Positions 53,681 through 63,926 are shown, numbered from the stretch's first letter. The stretch: DNA of 64,000 nt from Enterobacter sp. RHBSTW-00175 (GCF_013927005.1 NZ_CP055930.1:2976001-3040000); one strand, 5' to 3'. Made by a program: numbers and translations. The notes: generated by a model not told the origin, from the sequence alone.

Positions 53681-53689
53681 TGACCCATT

Positions 53690-53717
53690 GCCCGGTGGCG
53701 CTACGCTTACCGGGCCT
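53690..53717. repeat. REP element after acnB
   Basis: GCCCGGTGGCGCTACGCTTACCGGGCC: classical REP palindrome between acnB and yacL. Confidence 0.88.
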
Positions 53718-53719
53718 AC

Positions 53720-53750
53720 AAAACCCATCGCAACTGCGGTGGGTTTTTAT
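53720..53750 (+). terminator. Terminator upstream of yacL
   Basis: Stem AAACCCA (53721-53727) with TGGGTTT (53740-53746), an inner CGC/GCG pair, and a T-run. Confidence 0.8.
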
Positions 53751-53832
53751 TTTCATTCCTCCCACCTCTTACGCTTTTTTTCTTCCTCGCTGCTGCGATA
53801 ATTACCTTAATGGCTTTGCAGAGGAAAATACT

Positions 53833-54195
53833 ATGGATTACGAATTTCTGCGCGACATCACCGGAGTGGTGAAAGTGCGTATGTCGATGGGCCACGAAGC
53901 CGTAGGACACTGGTTTAACGAAGAGGTGAAAGAGAATCTCGCGCTTCTTGATGAAGTTGAACAGGCGGCGAATACGGTGAAAGGCAGTGAGCGCTCCTGG
54001 CAACGTGCCGGGCACGAATACACGCTGTGGATGGACGGCGAAGAGGTTATGGTGCGTGCCAACCAGCTTGAATTCTCGGGTGACGAGATGGAAGAGGGGA
54101 TGAGCTACTACGATGAAGAGAGTCTGTCGCTGTGCGGCGTCGAAGACTTCCTGAAGGTGGTGGCGGCGTACCGCGAGTTCATGAAACAGAAATAG
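53833..54195 (+). CDS. yacL: Conserved protein YacL (UPF0231)
   Basis: Small cytoplasmic acidic protein of unknown function. The ATG at 53833 follows AGAGGAAAA and gives the conserved [21 protein letters not shown] start and 120 residues, as in E. coli; longer in-frame starts are not conserved. There is no signal peptide or membrane segment. It is convergent with speD. Confidence 0.93.
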   Translation: MDYEFLRDITGVVKVRMSMGHEAVGHWFNEEVKENLALLDEVEQAANTVKGSERSWQRAGHEYTLWMDGEEVMVRANQLEFSGDEMEEGMSYYDEESLSLCGVEDFLKVVAAYREFMKQK

Positions 54196-54226
54196 CATAC
54201 CGGAGCGTCCTTGCTCCTTGTGTCTC

Positions 54227-55021
54227 TTACATGGCCGGAATATTGCGGCCATAGTAGATTTCGCGCATCTCTTTCCAGAGAAGGTCAGTGATGGCCTTAC
54301 GCTCTTCGTCGCTCAGGTCTTCCGGTTTGGTGTGGAACATGTAGTGCTTAAGGTCAAACTCCTTAAGCAACATCTTGGTATGGAAGATGTTTTCCTGGTA
54401 TACATTCACGTCCACCATGTCATACAGCGCTTTCATGTCCTCGGACATAAAGTTCTGAATGGAATTGATCTCGTGGTCAATAAAGTGCTTCATGCCATTG
54501 ATATCACGAGTAAAACCACGGACGCGATAGTCAATGGTTACGATATCGGATTCCAGCTGGTGGATTAAGTAGTTCAGCGCATTCAGCGGTGAAATCACAC
54601 CGCAGGTCGATACTTCGATATCGGCGCGGAACGTACACAGCCCGCCTTCAGGATGGCTTTCCGGATAGGTGTGCACACAGATATGGCTTTTATCCAGGTG
54701 AGCCACCACCACTTCTGGCAGCGGACCGGGGTGCTCGGTTTTGTCGATAAGCTGCGGGTCGACTGGCTCTTCGCTGACCAGGATGGTCACGCTCGCACCC
54801 TGAGGGTCGTAATCCTGGCGCGCGATATTCAGGATATTCGCGCCAATAATCGAGCAGGTTTCTGACAGGATTTCAGTCAGCCGATTGGCGTTGTAGAGTT
54901 CATCGATATAGGCGATATACCCATCGCGTTCTTCTGCTGTTTTGACATAGCAGATATCGTAAATACAAAAACTCAGGCTTTTTGTCAGGTTGTTAAAGCC
55001 ATGCAGTTTAAGCTTTTTCAA
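54227..55021 (-). CDS. speD: S-adenosylmethionine decarboxylase proenzyme
   Basis: Makes decarboxylated SAM, the aminopropyl donor for spermidine. It has 264 residues. It is a pyruvoyl enzyme: self-cleavage between Lys111 and Ser112 ([10 protein letters not shown]) creates the pyruvoyl group. The start codon is TTG (minus strand, 55021-55019), giving [11 protein letters not shown], and it directly abuts the speE stop with no spacing. This implies translational coupling in the speE-speD operon. Confidence 0.97.
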   Translation of the reverse strand: MKKLKLHGFNNLTKSLSFCIYDICYVKTAEERDGYIAYIDELYNANRLTEILSETCSIIGANILNIARQDYDPQGASVTILVSEEPVDPQLIDKTEHPGPLPEVVVAHLDKSHICVHTYPESHPEGGLCTFRADIEVSTCGVISPLNALNYLIHQLESDIVTIDYRVRGFTRDINGMKHFIDHEINSIQNFMSEDMKALYDMVDVNVYQENIFHTKMLLKEFDLKHYMFHTKPEDLSDEERKAITDLLWKEMREIYYGRNIPAM

Positions 55022-55891
55022 TTAGTTCACCCCCTGAGAGGACAACGCGTCTTGCAAATACTGAGGCAAGGCAAACGCGGCGGTGTGGACAGCCGGATTG
55101 TAGTATCGGCAATGAAGACCGGCCTGGTGGAAACGGGCCTGAATGATTTCGGCGGAGAGATGGCGTAGCACCTCGTTATCCGTTGCCCAGGCAAAGGTCA
55201 TGATCCCGCCGTAGTAAGTCGGAATAGCGGCCTGATAGAAACTGACATCGCCAAAATAAGTGCTTAACTTGCGGTGGCTGTCGATGGCTTCATCCTGTTG
55301 CAGGAAGCAGACGCCATTCTGCGCCACGAAGATCCCACCGGGCTTAAGGCAACGTTTGCAGCCTTCGTAAAAGGATGAGGTAAACAGCGATGCACCCGGG
55401 CCGATTGGGTCGGTGCAGTCAGAGATGATCACATCAAAGGTTTGTGTGGTCTGGTTAACAAAGTTGACCCCATCGTCAATCACCAGACTGAAGCGCGGGT
55501 CGTCATAGCTGCCGGCATTATGATTGGGTAAGTACTGGCGGCAGAAAGAGACAACGCCTGCGTCGATTTCCACCATGGTGATGGATTCGACAGATTTATG
55601 GCGGGACACTTCACGCAGCATTGCGCCATCACCCCCGCCGATAATCAAAACGTGTTTGGCCTGTCCGTGTGCCAGCAGCGGTACGTGGGTCATCATCTCG
55701 TGATAGATAAACTCGTCACGCTCGGTGGTTTGCACCACGCCGTCCAGCGCCATCACGCGCCCAAAAGCAGCGTTTTCGAAAATGATCAGATCCTGATGAT
55801 CGGTTTTCTCATGATAAAGCACGTTATCAACGGCAAAGTACTGACCAAACTGATCATGCAGTGTTTCATGCCACAACGCGTTGTCGGCCAT
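55022..55891 (-). CDS. speE: Spermidine synthase
   Basis: Aminopropyltransferase that converts putrescine and decarboxylated SAM to spermidine. It has 289 residues. The Rossmann-like binding loop [10 protein letters not shown] and the catalytic aspartate region [11 protein letters not shown] are intact. It is the first gene of the speE-speD operon; speD starts on the very next base after its stop. Confidence 0.97.
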   Translation of the reverse strand: MADNALWHETLHDQFGQYFAVDNVLYHEKTDHQDLIIFENAAFGRVMALDGVVQTTERDEFIYHEMMTHVPLLAHGQAKHVLIIGGGDGAMLREVSRHKSVESITMVEIDAGVVSFCRQYLPNHNAGSYDDPRFSLVIDDGVNFVNQTTQTFDVIISDCTDPIGPGASLFTSSFYEGCKRCLKPGGIFVAQNGVCFLQQDEAIDSHRKLSTYFGDVSFYQAAIPTYYGGIMTFAWATDNEVLRHLSAEIIQARFHQAGLHCRYYNPAVHTAAFALPQYLQDALSSQGVN

Positions 55892-56007
55892 AAGCTGACG
55901 CCTCCTTTGTTAACATCCGTTTTCCCACGAAAAATGAGCGAAACATGATAGCTAACTATAACCGTGCTTGCACGGCTATAGGGTCAACAAGGAGCGTCGG
56001 GGGGAGG

Positions 56008-56355
56008 TTATTTTACGTAGGCGAGCAGGCTAAGGGAGTCGCGAGCCAGCGCTTTGCATTTCTTTGCAGTGGGAATGCCAATGCCGCTTAAATCACGGTA
56101 GCTGTCTTCACCGAGCGCCTTCATGTCGAAGCTGTCGTAGTTGCTGAGATCCCACTGGTTCTGCTGGGCAAAAAAGACCAGTGCGCGACGAATCTGCCCG
56201 TTGGGTAAATTCTGGTAACCACAATCATTTTTCAGGAATACAAAAACCGCCGTTAAATCGGCCATATCTTCTGCTTCATTTTCACTCAGCGCATAACTGT
56301 TTGCACACATAGCCATCAGGCTGCCGAACAAAATTGTCCTGAAAAACGTCTTCAT
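56008..56355 (-). CDS. yacC: Pilotin-like periplasmic protein YacC
   Basis: Small exported protein related to the PulS/OutS type II secretion pilotins. The start at 56355 gives 115 residues, as in E. coli. It has a signal peptide [22 protein letters not shown]; the cysteine at position 17 does not sit in a good lipobox (LMAMC), so cleavage after SYA and a soluble periplasmic form is more likely. Two further cysteines (DCGYQN, KKCKAL) could pair. Function unproven. Divergent from cueO. Confidence 0.88.
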   Translation of the reverse strand: MKTFFRTILFGSLMAMCANSYALSENEAEDMADLTAVFVFLKNDCGYQNLPNGQIRRALVFFAQQNQWDLSNYDSFDMKALGEDSYRDLSGIGIPTAKKCKALARDSLSLLAYVK

Positions 56356-56435
56356 TGCTTCTACCACTGCGTCACGGAAAATTAACGTTAGCATACTTGA
56401 TGCCAGGGCGACGATCTTTATTATTGCCGCTTTGC

Positions 56436-56466
56436 TTGACCTTCCGGTAAGGGGAGGGTTTATGCT
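56436..56466 (+). promoter_or_regulatory. CueR-type cueO promoter
   Basis: -35 TTGACC (56436-56441) and -10 TATGCT (56461-56466) separated by an over-long 19-bp spacer, the hallmark of MerR-family control. The spacer region holds the imperfect dyad ACCTTCC (56439-56445) / GGAGGGT (56453-56459), close to the CueR box ACCTTCC-N7-GGAAGGT. Confidence 0.88.
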
Positions 56467-56500
56467 CAAAATATCGCCTGCTGGAAATAAGGAAATGAAC

Positions 56501-58069
56501 ATGCAACGTCGTGATTTTTTAAAATATTCCGTTGCGCTGGGGGTTGCCAGCGCATTACCGCTGTGGAGTCGCGCAGTTTTTGCGGCCGACAGACCCGCCT
56601 TACCCATCCCTGATCTGCTTACCGCGGATGCCCGCAGCCGCATCCAGCTTATTGTTCAGTCGGGTAAAACGACCTTTGGTGAGCATTCTGCGACAACCTG
56701 GGGGTATAACGGCAATCTGCTCGGCCCTGCTATTCAGTTACGCAGAGGAAAAGCCGTCACTGTGGACATCCACAATACGCTGGCGGAAGAGACAACGCTG
56801 CACTGGCACGGCCTGGAAGTCCCGGGTGAAGTGGACGGGGGTCCGCAGGGGGTGATTAAGGCGGGCGGTAAGCGCAGCGTCACCTTTACCCCTGACCAGC
56901 CCGCGTCGACCTGCTGGTTCCACCCGCATCAGCATGGCAAAACCGGACGGCAGGTTGCGATGGGGCTGGCAGGGCTGGTACTCATTGAAGATGATGAAAG
57001 CCGCCTGCTGCGCCTGCCAAAACAGTGGGGCATCGACGATGTGCCGGTGATTGTGCAGGACAAAAAGTTCACCTCAGACGGGCAGATTGATTACCAGCTG
57101 GACGTGATGAGCGCAGCGGTGGGCTGGTTCGGTGATACGTTGCTGACCAACGGCGCGATTTACCCGCAGCACGCCGCGCCGAAGGGCTGGCTGCGTTTAC
57201 GTCTGCTTAATGGCTGTAACGCGCGTTCGCTGAATTTTGCCACCAGTGATAAACGCCCGCTGTATGTGGTGGCGAGCGATGGCGGCTTGTTGCCTGAGCC
57301 GGTTAAGGTCAACGAATTACCGATGCTGATGGGCGAGCGTTTTGAAGTGCTGGTGGATATCAGCGATGGCAAGGCGTTTGACCTTGTGACCCTGCCGGTG
57401 AGCCAGATGGGCATGGCCGTTGCGCCATTTGATCAGCCGCATCCGGTGCTGCGCATTCAGCCGCTTCAGGTCACGGCGTCGGGCATATTGCCGGATACTC
57501 TGGCGAAGGTGCCTGCGTTACCTGCACTTGAGGGGTTAACCCAGCGCAAACTCCAGCTCTCGATGGATCCGATGCTCGATATGATGGGGATGCAGGCGCT
57601 GATGACGAAATATGGCAATCAGGCGATGGCCGGGATGCAGCATGGGCAGATGATGGGCCATATGAATATGGATCACGGCAGCATGGGCGGAATGGGGAAA
57701 ATGAACCACGGGGGACAGGGTTTTGACTTCCATAACGCCAACATGATCAACGGCAAAGCGTTCGATATGAATACGCCGATGTTTGCTGCCACGAAAGGGC
57801 AGTTTGAACGTTGGGTGATTTCTGGTGAAGGTGACATGATGCTGCATCCGTTCCATATTCACGGCACGCAGTTCCGCATTCTCTCAGAGAATGGTAAAGC
57901 GCCAGAGGTACATCGTTCCGGCTGGAAAGACACGGTGCGGGTTGAAGGTGGTGTGAGCGAGGTGCTGGTGAAGTTCGCGCACGACGCGCCGAAGGAGTTC
58001 GCCTATATGGCGCATTGCCATCTGCTGGAGCATGAAGATACGGGGATGATGCTCGGTTTTACCGTATAA
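56501..58069 (+). CDS. cueO: Multicopper oxidase CueO
   Basis: Periplasmic cuprous oxidase for copper tolerance. The ATG at 56501 (AAGGA 7 nt upstream) gives 522 residues with a Tat signal ([20 protein letters not shown]); an upstream in-frame ATG lies on the promoter. Copper sites are intact: [19 protein letters not shown] and the [13 protein letters not shown] type 1 motif. The methionine-rich insert (about 360-410, [13 protein letters not shown]) binds Cu(I). A CueR promoter lies directly upstream. Convergent with gcd. Confidence 0.97.
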   Translation: MQRRDFLKYSVALGVASALPLWSRAVFAADRPALPIPDLLTADARSRIQLIVQSGKTTFGEHSATTWGYNGNLLGPAIQLRRGKAVTVDIHNTLAEETTLHWHGLEVPGEVDGGPQGVIKAGGKRSVTFTPDQPASTCWFHPHQHGKTGRQVAMGLAGLVLIEDDESRLLRLPKQWGIDDVPVIVQDKKFTSDGQIDYQLDVMSAAVGWFGDTLLTNGAIYPQHAAPKGWLRLRLLNGCNARSLNFATSDKRPLYVVASDGGLLPEPVKVNELPMLMGERFEVLVDISDGKAFDLVTLPVSQMGMAVAPFDQPHPVLRIQPLQVTASGILPDTLAKVPALPALEGLTQRKLQLSMDPMLDMMGMQALMTKYGNQAMAGMQHGQMMGHMNMDHGSMGGMGKMNHGGQGFDFHNANMINGKAFDMNTPMFAATKGQFERWVISGEGDMMLHPFHIHGTQFRILSENGKAPEVHRSGWKDTVRVEGGVSEVLVKFAHDAPKEFAYMAHCHLLEHEDTGMMLGFTV

Positions 58070-58073
58070 AAAA

Positions 58074-58150
58074 GCCGGGTGGCGACTGCGCCTTACCCGG
58101 CCTGTATATGGCACCCGTAGGCCCGGTAAGCGTAGCGCCACCGGGCTTTT
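58074..58150. repeat. REP pair (BIME) between cueO and gcd
   Basis: Two REP units in opposite orientation: 58074-58102 (GCCGGGTGGCGACTGCGCC...) and 58118-58146 (...GGCCCGGTAAGCGTAGCGCC...CCGGGC). The unit pair fills the whole gap between the convergent genes and is likely also their shared terminator. Confidence 0.9.
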
Positions 58151-58153
58151 CAG

Positions 58154-60544
58154 TTACTTGCTTGCGTCAGGCAAGGCATACGCGACAATATAGTCGCCCA
58201 TCTTCGTGCCAAACGAACCATGACCACCGGCAGAGATGACGACGTACTGCTTGCCATTCACTTCATAGGTCATCGGTGTTGCCTGTCCGCCTGCTGGCAG
58301 ACGGCCTTGCCACAGTTTCTCACCGTTGGTCATGTTGTACGCGCGCAGATAGTTATCAGCGGTTGCCGCGATGAACAGCACGTTACCAGCGGTGGATATT
58401 GGGCCACCCAGCATTGGCATCCCCATATTGAACGGCACAGGAACCGGCATCGGGAACGGCATACTGTCCTGAGGCGTACCAATACGTTTCTTCCACACGA
58501 CCTGGTTGGTTTTCAGATCCAGCGCGGAGATATAACCCCATGCAGGCTGTTTACACGGCAGGCCGAACGGTGACAGGAACGGGTTCAGGGTTACGCCAAA
58601 CGGCACGCCATACTGCGGCTGAATACCGGATTCGGTCCCGGTACCTTTCGCGTCTTTCGGCGGTTCGATTGGGTTACCCGGGCCGCGTGGGATCAGTTTA
58701 GAGACAAACGGCAGCGCCATCGGGTTGGCAATCGCTACCTGACGGTTCGGGTCAACGGAGATCCCGCCCCATTCGAACATCCCCAGGTTACCCGGGAAGA
58801 CCAGCGTGCCCTGCTCAGAAGGCGGCGTGAAGATACCTTCGTAGCGCAGCTGATGGAACATCACGCGGCAGACCAGCTGGTCAAACATGGTGGCACCCCA
58901 CATGTCTGCACCGCTCAGGTCTTTCTTCGGACGGAAGCTCAGGTCAGAGAACGGCTGCGTTTTACTGACGTAATCGCCTTTTGCTGCCCCCTGAGGAACC
59001 GGTTTTTCCGGTGCAGGAACAACCAGCTTACCGTTGCTGCGATCCAGTACGAAGATGTTACCCGTTTTCGCTGGTGCATAAATTACCGGAACGGTTTTGC
59101 CGTTAACGGTAATGTCGGCAAGCGTCGGCTGGGATGGCATGTCCATATCCCACAGATCGTGGTGAACGGTCTGGTAGCTCCATGCCAGTTTACCGGTGGT
59201 CGCGTTCAGCGCCACGATAGCGCTCGCGTAACGCTCCTGCTCTGGTGTGCGATAGCCGCCCCAGATATCCGGCGTGGTCACACCCATTGGCAGGTAGACC
59301 AGGTCCAGCTTCGCGTCATACGCTGCTGGTGCCCAGGAGTTCGGTGAGTTAAAGGTAAAGGTGTGTTCGTCCGATGGGATCGCGTTTGGATCTTTCGCGC
59401 CCGGATCGAAGGCCCACAGCAGTTTACCGGTGTTCACGTCAAAACCACGGATAACGCCAGAGGTTTCGCGGGTAGAGAAGTTATCCGTTACCGAACCGGC
59501 AATCACGATAGTTTTATCGGTGATGATCGGTGGTGAGGTCGGTTCATACAGGCCCGGCGTGGTATCCGGCATGTTGGTTTGCAGATTCAGGACACCTTTG
59601 TTGGCAAAGGTCTCGCACAGCTTGCCCGTTTCGGCGTTAACTGCAAACAGTCGTCCATCGTTCACCGGCAGCATGATGCGGCGAGGGCAGTCAGCGACCA
59701 CATCCGGGCTGGCATTATCGGCACGCGCTTCATGGTAAGAAACACCACGGCAGGTCACATGCTGGAATGACGGGTTAGAGTTGAGCTGTGGATCGAAGTG
59801 CCATTTCTCTTTACCGGTAGCCGCATCAAGCGCGAACAGACGCTGGTGCGCGGTACACAGATAAAGCATGTTGCCAACTTTAATTGGCGTCACTTCGTTG
59901 GTCAGTTCACCTGGATCGTTAGGCATCTTCACATCGCCGGTACGGAAGACCCAGGCTTCTTTCAGGTCCTTCACGTTGTCGGCGTTGATCTGCTTCAGTG
60001 GAGAGTAACGCTGACCTTCCTGATTACGACCATACGCAGGCCAGTCGCTATCGGCAACCTGAGAGATAGCCGCGGCAGGCGTGGATTCCGTGTTCAGCGT
60101 GCCTTTGATCTCCTGTGGGTCGTTGAAGCCAGCCCAGGTGAGGATGCCACCGCTGATAAGCAGGGCAATCACCAGTGCGGCGACGGCGCCACTGGAAGGA
60201 ACAATCAGGCGACGCCAGACAAACGGCAGGATCAGCCAGATACCAAAGAACACGAGGATGTCACTGCGTGGCGTCAGTGCCCAGAAGTCGAAGCCGACTT
60301 CCCAGACGCCCCAGATCATGGTTGCGAGAAGTAATGCGGCATAAAGCCACAGTGCTGATTGTTTTCTACGCAACAGCAGGATGGTTACGGCAACCATAAC
60401 CAGACCTGCAATCGGGTAGTACCAGGAACCGCCTAAAGCGACCAGCCAGACGCCACCGATTAACAGATACAGCGCGCAGAAGGCTGCGAACGCTGCTGTT
60501 AATGTCACCAGTAGACGCGACTGTTGAGTTTTTGTTTCAGCCAT
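58154..60544 (-). CDS. gcd: PQQ-dependent glucose dehydrogenase, membrane-bound
   Basis: Oxidises glucose to glucono-lactone in the periplasm and passes electrons to ubiquinone. It has 796 residues, the E. coli length. Five N-terminal membrane segments (within about 1-140) precede an eight-bladed PQQ-binding propeller (WPAYGRNQEGQRYSPLKQI onward, with WDMDMPSQP and tryptophan-docking repeats). Activity needs PQQ made elsewhere or supplied. A consensus CRP site lies 62 bp upstream of the start. Confidence 0.97.
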   Translation of the reverse strand: MAETKTQQSRLLVTLTAAFAAFCALYLLIGGVWLVALGGSWYYPIAGLVMVAVTILLLRRKQSALWLYAALLLATMIWGVWEVGFDFWALTPRSDILVFFGIWLILPFVWRRLIVPSSGAVAALVIALLISGGILTWAGFNDPQEIKGTLNTESTPAAAISQVADSDWPAYGRNQEGQRYSPLKQINADNVKDLKEAWVFRTGDVKMPNDPGELTNEVTPIKVGNMLYLCTAHQRLFALDAATGKEKWHFDPQLNSNPSFQHVTCRGVSYHEARADNASPDVVADCPRRIMLPVNDGRLFAVNAETGKLCETFANKGVLNLQTNMPDTTPGLYEPTSPPIITDKTIVIAGSVTDNFSTRETSGVIRGFDVNTGKLLWAFDPGAKDPNAIPSDEHTFTFNSPNSWAPAAYDAKLDLVYLPMGVTTPDIWGGYRTPEQERYASAIVALNATTGKLAWSYQTVHHDLWDMDMPSQPTLADITVNGKTVPVIYAPAKTGNIFVLDRSNGKLVVPAPEKPVPQGAAKGDYVSKTQPFSDLSFRPKKDLSGADMWGATMFDQLVCRVMFHQLRYEGIFTPPSEQGTLVFPGNLGMFEWGGISVDPNRQVAIANPMALPFVSKLIPRGPGNPIEPPKDAKGTGTESGIQPQYGVPFGVTLNPFLSPFGLPCKQPAWGYISALDLKTNQVVWKKRIGTPQDSMPFPMPVPVPFNMGMPMLGGPISTAGNVLFIAATADNYLRAYNMTNGEKLWQGRLPAGGQATPMTYEVNGKQYVVISAGGHGSFGTKMGDYIVAYALPDASK

Positions 60545-60605
60545 AGAAAAGTACTCGTCAGTTTTGTTAATTATTTGCTAGCAATTAATTATAGGTATTA
60601 ACAAG

Positions 60606-60621
60606 TGTGATCGGAATCACA
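60606..60621. promoter_or_regulatory. CRP binding site between gcd and hpt
   Basis: TGTGATCGGAATCACA: both half-sites (TGTGA-N6-TCACA) are perfect. It lies 62 bp before the gcd start and 130 bp before hpt. In E. coli gcd is under CRP control, so gcd is the likelier target. Confidence 0.85.
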
Positions 60622-60750
60622 AAATTTGCTTTTTATAACTCATGCGCCAGGGCTATCCATTTGCTGTTATAATGGGTGGCTTGTGAATCGATGCCGGACG
60701 CAGATTCATCCGCATTGAGCGATTTTTATTAAAATCATATGGTTAGTAAT

Positions 60751-61287
60751 ATGAAACATACTGTTGAAGTGATGATCCCGGAAGCGGAGATCAAAGCGCG
60801 TATCGCCGAACTGGGCCGTCAAATCACCGAACATTACAAAGACAGCGGCAGCGAAATGGTGCTGGTTGGTTTGTTGCGTGGCTCTTTTATGTTCATGGCA
60901 GACTTGTGCCGTGAAGTGCAGGTGTCACATGAGGTCGATTTTATGACCGCCTCCAGCTACGGCAGCGGCATGTCCACAACCCGTGATGTGAAAATCCTTA
61001 AAGACCTGGATGAAGATATTCGTGGCAAAGATGTGTTGATCGTTGAGGACATCATCGACTCCGGCAACACGCTCTCTAAAGTGCGCGAGATCCTGAGCCT
61101 GCGCGAACCAAAATCCCTGGCGATCTGCACCCTGCTGGATAAACCAACCCGTCGTGAAGTGCAGGTGCCGGTTGAGTTTGTCGGTTTCTCTATTCCTGAC
61201 GAATTCGTGGTGGGTTACGGTATCGACTACGCCCAGCGTTATCGCCATCTGCCGTATGTCGGGAAAGTTGTGCTGCTGGACGAGTAA
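60751..61287 (+). CDS. hpt: Hypoxanthine phosphoribosyltransferase
   Basis: Purine salvage enzyme making IMP from hypoxanthine and PRPP. The ATG at 60751 gives [13 protein letters not shown] and 178 residues as in E. coli; the in-frame ATG at 60739 (182 residues) is possible, and neither has a strong ribosome site. The PRPP-binding motif [13 protein letters not shown] and the flexible loop [10 protein letters not shown] are intact. Divergent from gcd. A repeat hairpin follows the stop. Confidence 0.95.
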   Translation: MKHTVEVMIPEAEIKARIAELGRQITEHYKDSGSEMVLVGLLRGSFMFMADLCREVQVSHEVDFMTASSYGSGMSTTRDVKILKDLDEDIRGKDVLIVEDIIDSGNTLSKVREILSLREPKSLAICTLLDKPTRREVQVPVEFVGFSIPDEFVVGYGIDYAQRYRHLPYVGKVVLLDE

Positions 61288-61296
61288 TGTTGATTG

Positions 61297-61343
61297 GGTG
61301 CGGGCTGATGCCCTCACCCCAGCCCTCTCCCACCGGGAGAGGG
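61297..61343 (-). repeat. 48-bp intergenic repeat, copy 2 (after hpt)
   Basis: Inverse-orientation copy of the unit at 53633-53680: its minus strand reads CCCTCTCCCGGTGGGAGAGGG followed by GGTGAGGGCATCAGCCCGCACC-like sequence. It lies between the convergent hpt and can, with the hairpin facing can. Confidence 0.75.
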
Positions 61344-61358
61344 AGAAAACCTCAGGCT

Positions 61359-62021
61359 TTATTTATGGTTTACGTGCTTGAGTTTGAGGTTGGCAATGCC
61401 CGAGCGATAGCGCTGTTCCAGCGTTTCGCGGTTGGTAGCGGTCACTTCCAGATTACGCAGTAACCCGTCATGAATACCGTACGCCCAGCCGTGAATAGAT
61501 ACCTTCTGCCCGCGTTTCCAGGCAGATTGCATAATCGTGGAGTGGCCCAGGTTATAGACCTGCTCCATGACGTTTAGCTCACACAGGGTATCAAGCCGAC
61601 GCTCTTGCGGCATTTCGCCTAGCAGTGAGCTATGTTTGAACCAGATATCGCGGATGTGCAGCAGCCAGTTATCGATTAAGCCCAGCTCAGTGTTTTCTAT
61701 CGCAGCCTGGACGCCACCACAGCCGTAGTGGCCGCAAATGATGATGTGCTCGACTTCCAGTACATCGACGGCATACTGAACAACCGAGAGACAGTTAAGA
61801 TCCGTGTGAATGACCAGGTTGGCTACGTTGCGGTGAACGAATAATTCGCCCGGTTCGAGGCCGGTCAGACGCTCTGCCGGAACGCGGCTATCGGAACATC
61901 CAATCCATAGAAAGCGCGGGTTCTGCGCTTGCGCCAGTTTCCCGAAAAAACCGGGGTCCTCTTCCACCAGCATCTTTGACCATAGTGCATTGTTGCTGAT
62001 GAGTGTATCTATGTCATTCAT
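61359..62021 (-). CDS. can: Carbonic anhydrase, beta class
   Basis: Interconverts CO2 and bicarbonate; the main beta-carbonic anhydrase of E. coli (Can/YadF), needed in air. The ATG at 62021 gives [12 protein letters not shown] and 220 residues as in E. coli. Zinc ligands are in CSDSR (Cys42, Asp44) and HYGCGGV (His98, Cys101). Divergent from yadG across 107 bp. Confidence 0.97.
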   Translation of the reverse strand: MNDIDTLISNNALWSKMLVEEDPGFFGKLAQAQNPRFLWIGCSDSRVPAERLTGLEPGELFVHRNVANLVIHTDLNCLSVVQYAVDVLEVEHIIICGHYGCGGVQAAIENTELGLIDNWLLHIRDIWFKHSSLLGEMPQERRLDTLCELNVMEQVYNLGHSTIMQSAWKRGQKVSIHGWAYGIHDGLLRNLEVTATNRETLEQRYRSGIANLKLKHVNHK

Positions 62022-62128
62022 GGAGGTTAACGACCTGTAACCGAGTGATTGCGTTGCGCTACTATAGGGTAACCCGACTTTTAATGAAACCACACAACGT
62101 GTGTCAGAACTATAGGTAAGTCTAATTC

Positions 62129-63055
62129 ATGGCGATTGCACTGGAGCTTGAACAGCTTAAAAAAACCTATCCGGGCGGCGTTCAGGCGCTGCGCGGAATA
62201 GATCTCAAAGTAGAAGCGGGTGATTTCTATGCGCTTCTGGGGCCAAATGGCGCAGGGAAATCCACCACCATCGGGATTATCAGTTCTCTGGTTAACAAGT
62301 CATCCGGCAGGGTAAGCGTGTTTGGCTACGACCTGCAAAAAGATGTTGTTAACGCCAAGCGCCAGCTTGGGCTGGTGCCGCAGGAGTTCAACTTTAACCC
62401 TTTCGAAACCGTACAACAGATCGTAGTGAACCAGGCGGGTTACTACGGCGTGGAGCGCAAAGATGCGCTTGAACGTAGCGAAAAGTACCTCAAACAGCTC
62501 GATCTGTGGGAAAAACGCAACGAACGTGCGCGGATGTTATCCGGCGGGATGAAGCGCCGCCTGATGATTGCGCGTGCGCTGATGCATGAACCAAAACTGT
62601 TGATCCTCGATGAACCCACCGCCGGTGTGGACATCGAGCTTCGTCGCTCAATGTGGGGGTTCCTGAAAGATCTTAACGATAAAGGCACCACCATTATTCT
62701 GACAACCCACTACCTCGAAGAAGCCGAAATGCTCTGCCGCAATATCGGCATCATTCAGAATGGCGAGCTGGTGGAAAACACCTCGATGAAAGATCTGCTT
62801 TCTAAGCTGAAATCAGAAACCTTTATTCTCGACCTGGCGCCAAAAAGCCCGCTGCCAAAGCTGGAAGGGTATCAATATCGTCTGGTAGATACCTCGACGC
62901 TGGAAGTGGAAGTGCTACGCGAGCAGGGGATCAACAGCGTGTTCTCCCAGCTGAGCGCGCAGGGCATTCAGGTGTTGAGTATGCGTAATAAAGCGAACCG
63001 ACTGGAAGAGCTGTTTGTCTCTCTGGTACATGAGAAACAAGGAGACAAAGCATGA
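62129..63055 (+). CDS. yadG: ABC transporter ATPase YadG
   Basis: Cytoplasmic ATPase of an ABC-2 type exporter with YadH; substrate unknown. It has 308 residues. Walker A is GPNGAGKST (about 38-46), the signature is LSGGMKRRL, Walker B is LLILDEPTAGVD, and the switch histidine is in LTTHYLEEAE. It overlaps yadH by 4 nt. Confidence 0.95.
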   Translation: MAIALELEQLKKTYPGGVQALRGIDLKVEAGDFYALLGPNGAGKSTTIGIISSLVNKSSGRVSVFGYDLQKDVVNAKRQLGLVPQEFNFNPFETVQQIVVNQAGYYGVERKDALERSEKYLKQLDLWEKRNERARMLSGGMKRRLMIARALMHEPKLLILDEPTAGVDIELRRSMWGFLKDLNDKGTTIILTTHYLEEAEMLCRNIGIIQNGELVENTSMKDLLSKLKSETFILDLAPKSPLPKLEGYQYRLVDTSTLEVEVLREQGINSVFSQLSAQGIQVLSMRNKANRLEELFVSLVHEKQGDKA

Positions 63056-63822
63056 CGCATCTTTACTGGGTTGCGCTGAAAAGCATCTGGGCGAAAGAGA
63101 TTAACCGTTTTATGCGCATCTGGGTGCAAACCCTGGTGCCGCCGGTCATCACCATGACCCTGTACTTTATCATCTTCGGTAACCTGATTGGTTCTCGCAT
63201 TGGTGAGATGCACGGCTTTACCTATATGCAGTTTATCGTACCGGGCCTGATCATGATGGCGGTGATTACCAACGCCTATGCCAACGTTGCGTCATCATTC
63301 TTTAGCGCCAAGTTCCAGCGCAACATTGAAGAACTGCTGGTAGCACCTGTGCCTACGCATGTGATCATTGCCGGTTACGTGGGTGGTGGCGTGGCGCGTG
63401 GTCTGTGCGTGGGTATCCTGGTCACGGCGATTTCGCTGTTCTTTGTCCCGTTCCAGGTGCATTCATGGCTGTTTGTGGCGCTAACATTGCTGCTGACGGC
63501 GATCCTGTTCTCGCTGGCCGGTCTGCTGAACGCCGTATTCGCCAAGACGTTCGACGACATCAGCCTGATCCCGACCTTCGTGCTGACGCCACTGACCTAT
63601 CTGGGCGGGGTGTTCTACTCCCTGACGCTGCTGCCGCCGTTCTGGCAGGCGCTGTCGCACCTGAACCCGATCGTGTACATGATAAGCGGCTTCCGCTTTG
63701 GTTTCCTCGGCATTACCGACGTGCCGCTGTTTACTACCGTTGCGGTGCTGGTGGTGTTTATCCTCGCCTTCTACCTGCTGTGCTGGTATCTGATCCAGCG
63801 CGGGCGCGGGCTGCGTAGCTAA
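63052..63822 (+). CDS. yadH: ABC-2 transporter permease YadH
   Basis: Inner-membrane partner of YadG. It has 256 residues and six predicted membrane segments, with the ABC-2 signature region LTPLTYLGGVFYSLTLLPPFWQ near residues 185-206. The substrate is not known; the family includes polysaccharide and drug exporters. It overlaps yadG by 4 nt and is followed by a terminator. Confidence 0.95.
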   Translation: MTHLYWVALKSIWAKEINRFMRIWVQTLVPPVITMTLYFIIFGNLIGSRIGEMHGFTYMQFIVPGLIMMAVITNAYANVASSFFSAKFQRNIEELLVAPVPTHVIIAGYVGGGVARGLCVGILVTAISLFFVPFQVHSWLFVALTLLLTAILFSLAGLLNAVFAKTFDDISLIPTFVLTPLTYLGGVFYSLTLLPPFWQALSHLNPIVYMISGFRFGFLGITDVPLFTTVAVLVVFILAFYLLCWYLIQRGRGLRS

Positions 63823-63828
63823 CCTTCG

Positions 63829-63859
63829 GCCCGGCGACAATCCGTTGCCGGGCGCTTTT
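63829..63859 (+). terminator. Terminator after yadH
   Basis: Stem GCCCGGC (63829-63835) with GCCGGGC (63847-63853), extended by GAC/GTT pairs, then GC and four T residues. Confidence 0.85.
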
Positions 63860-63926
63860 CTTTGACAGTTATCACCGTAAGCTAACCTTCACTGGGCTAA
63901 ACTACTCGCCTGCTAAGGAGGGAGTT

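Noticed and set aside
46224..58150. REP elements as a possible CRISPR array
   Set aside because: The palindromes are dispersed between genes, not regularly spaced with unique spacers; they are ordinary REP/BIME units.
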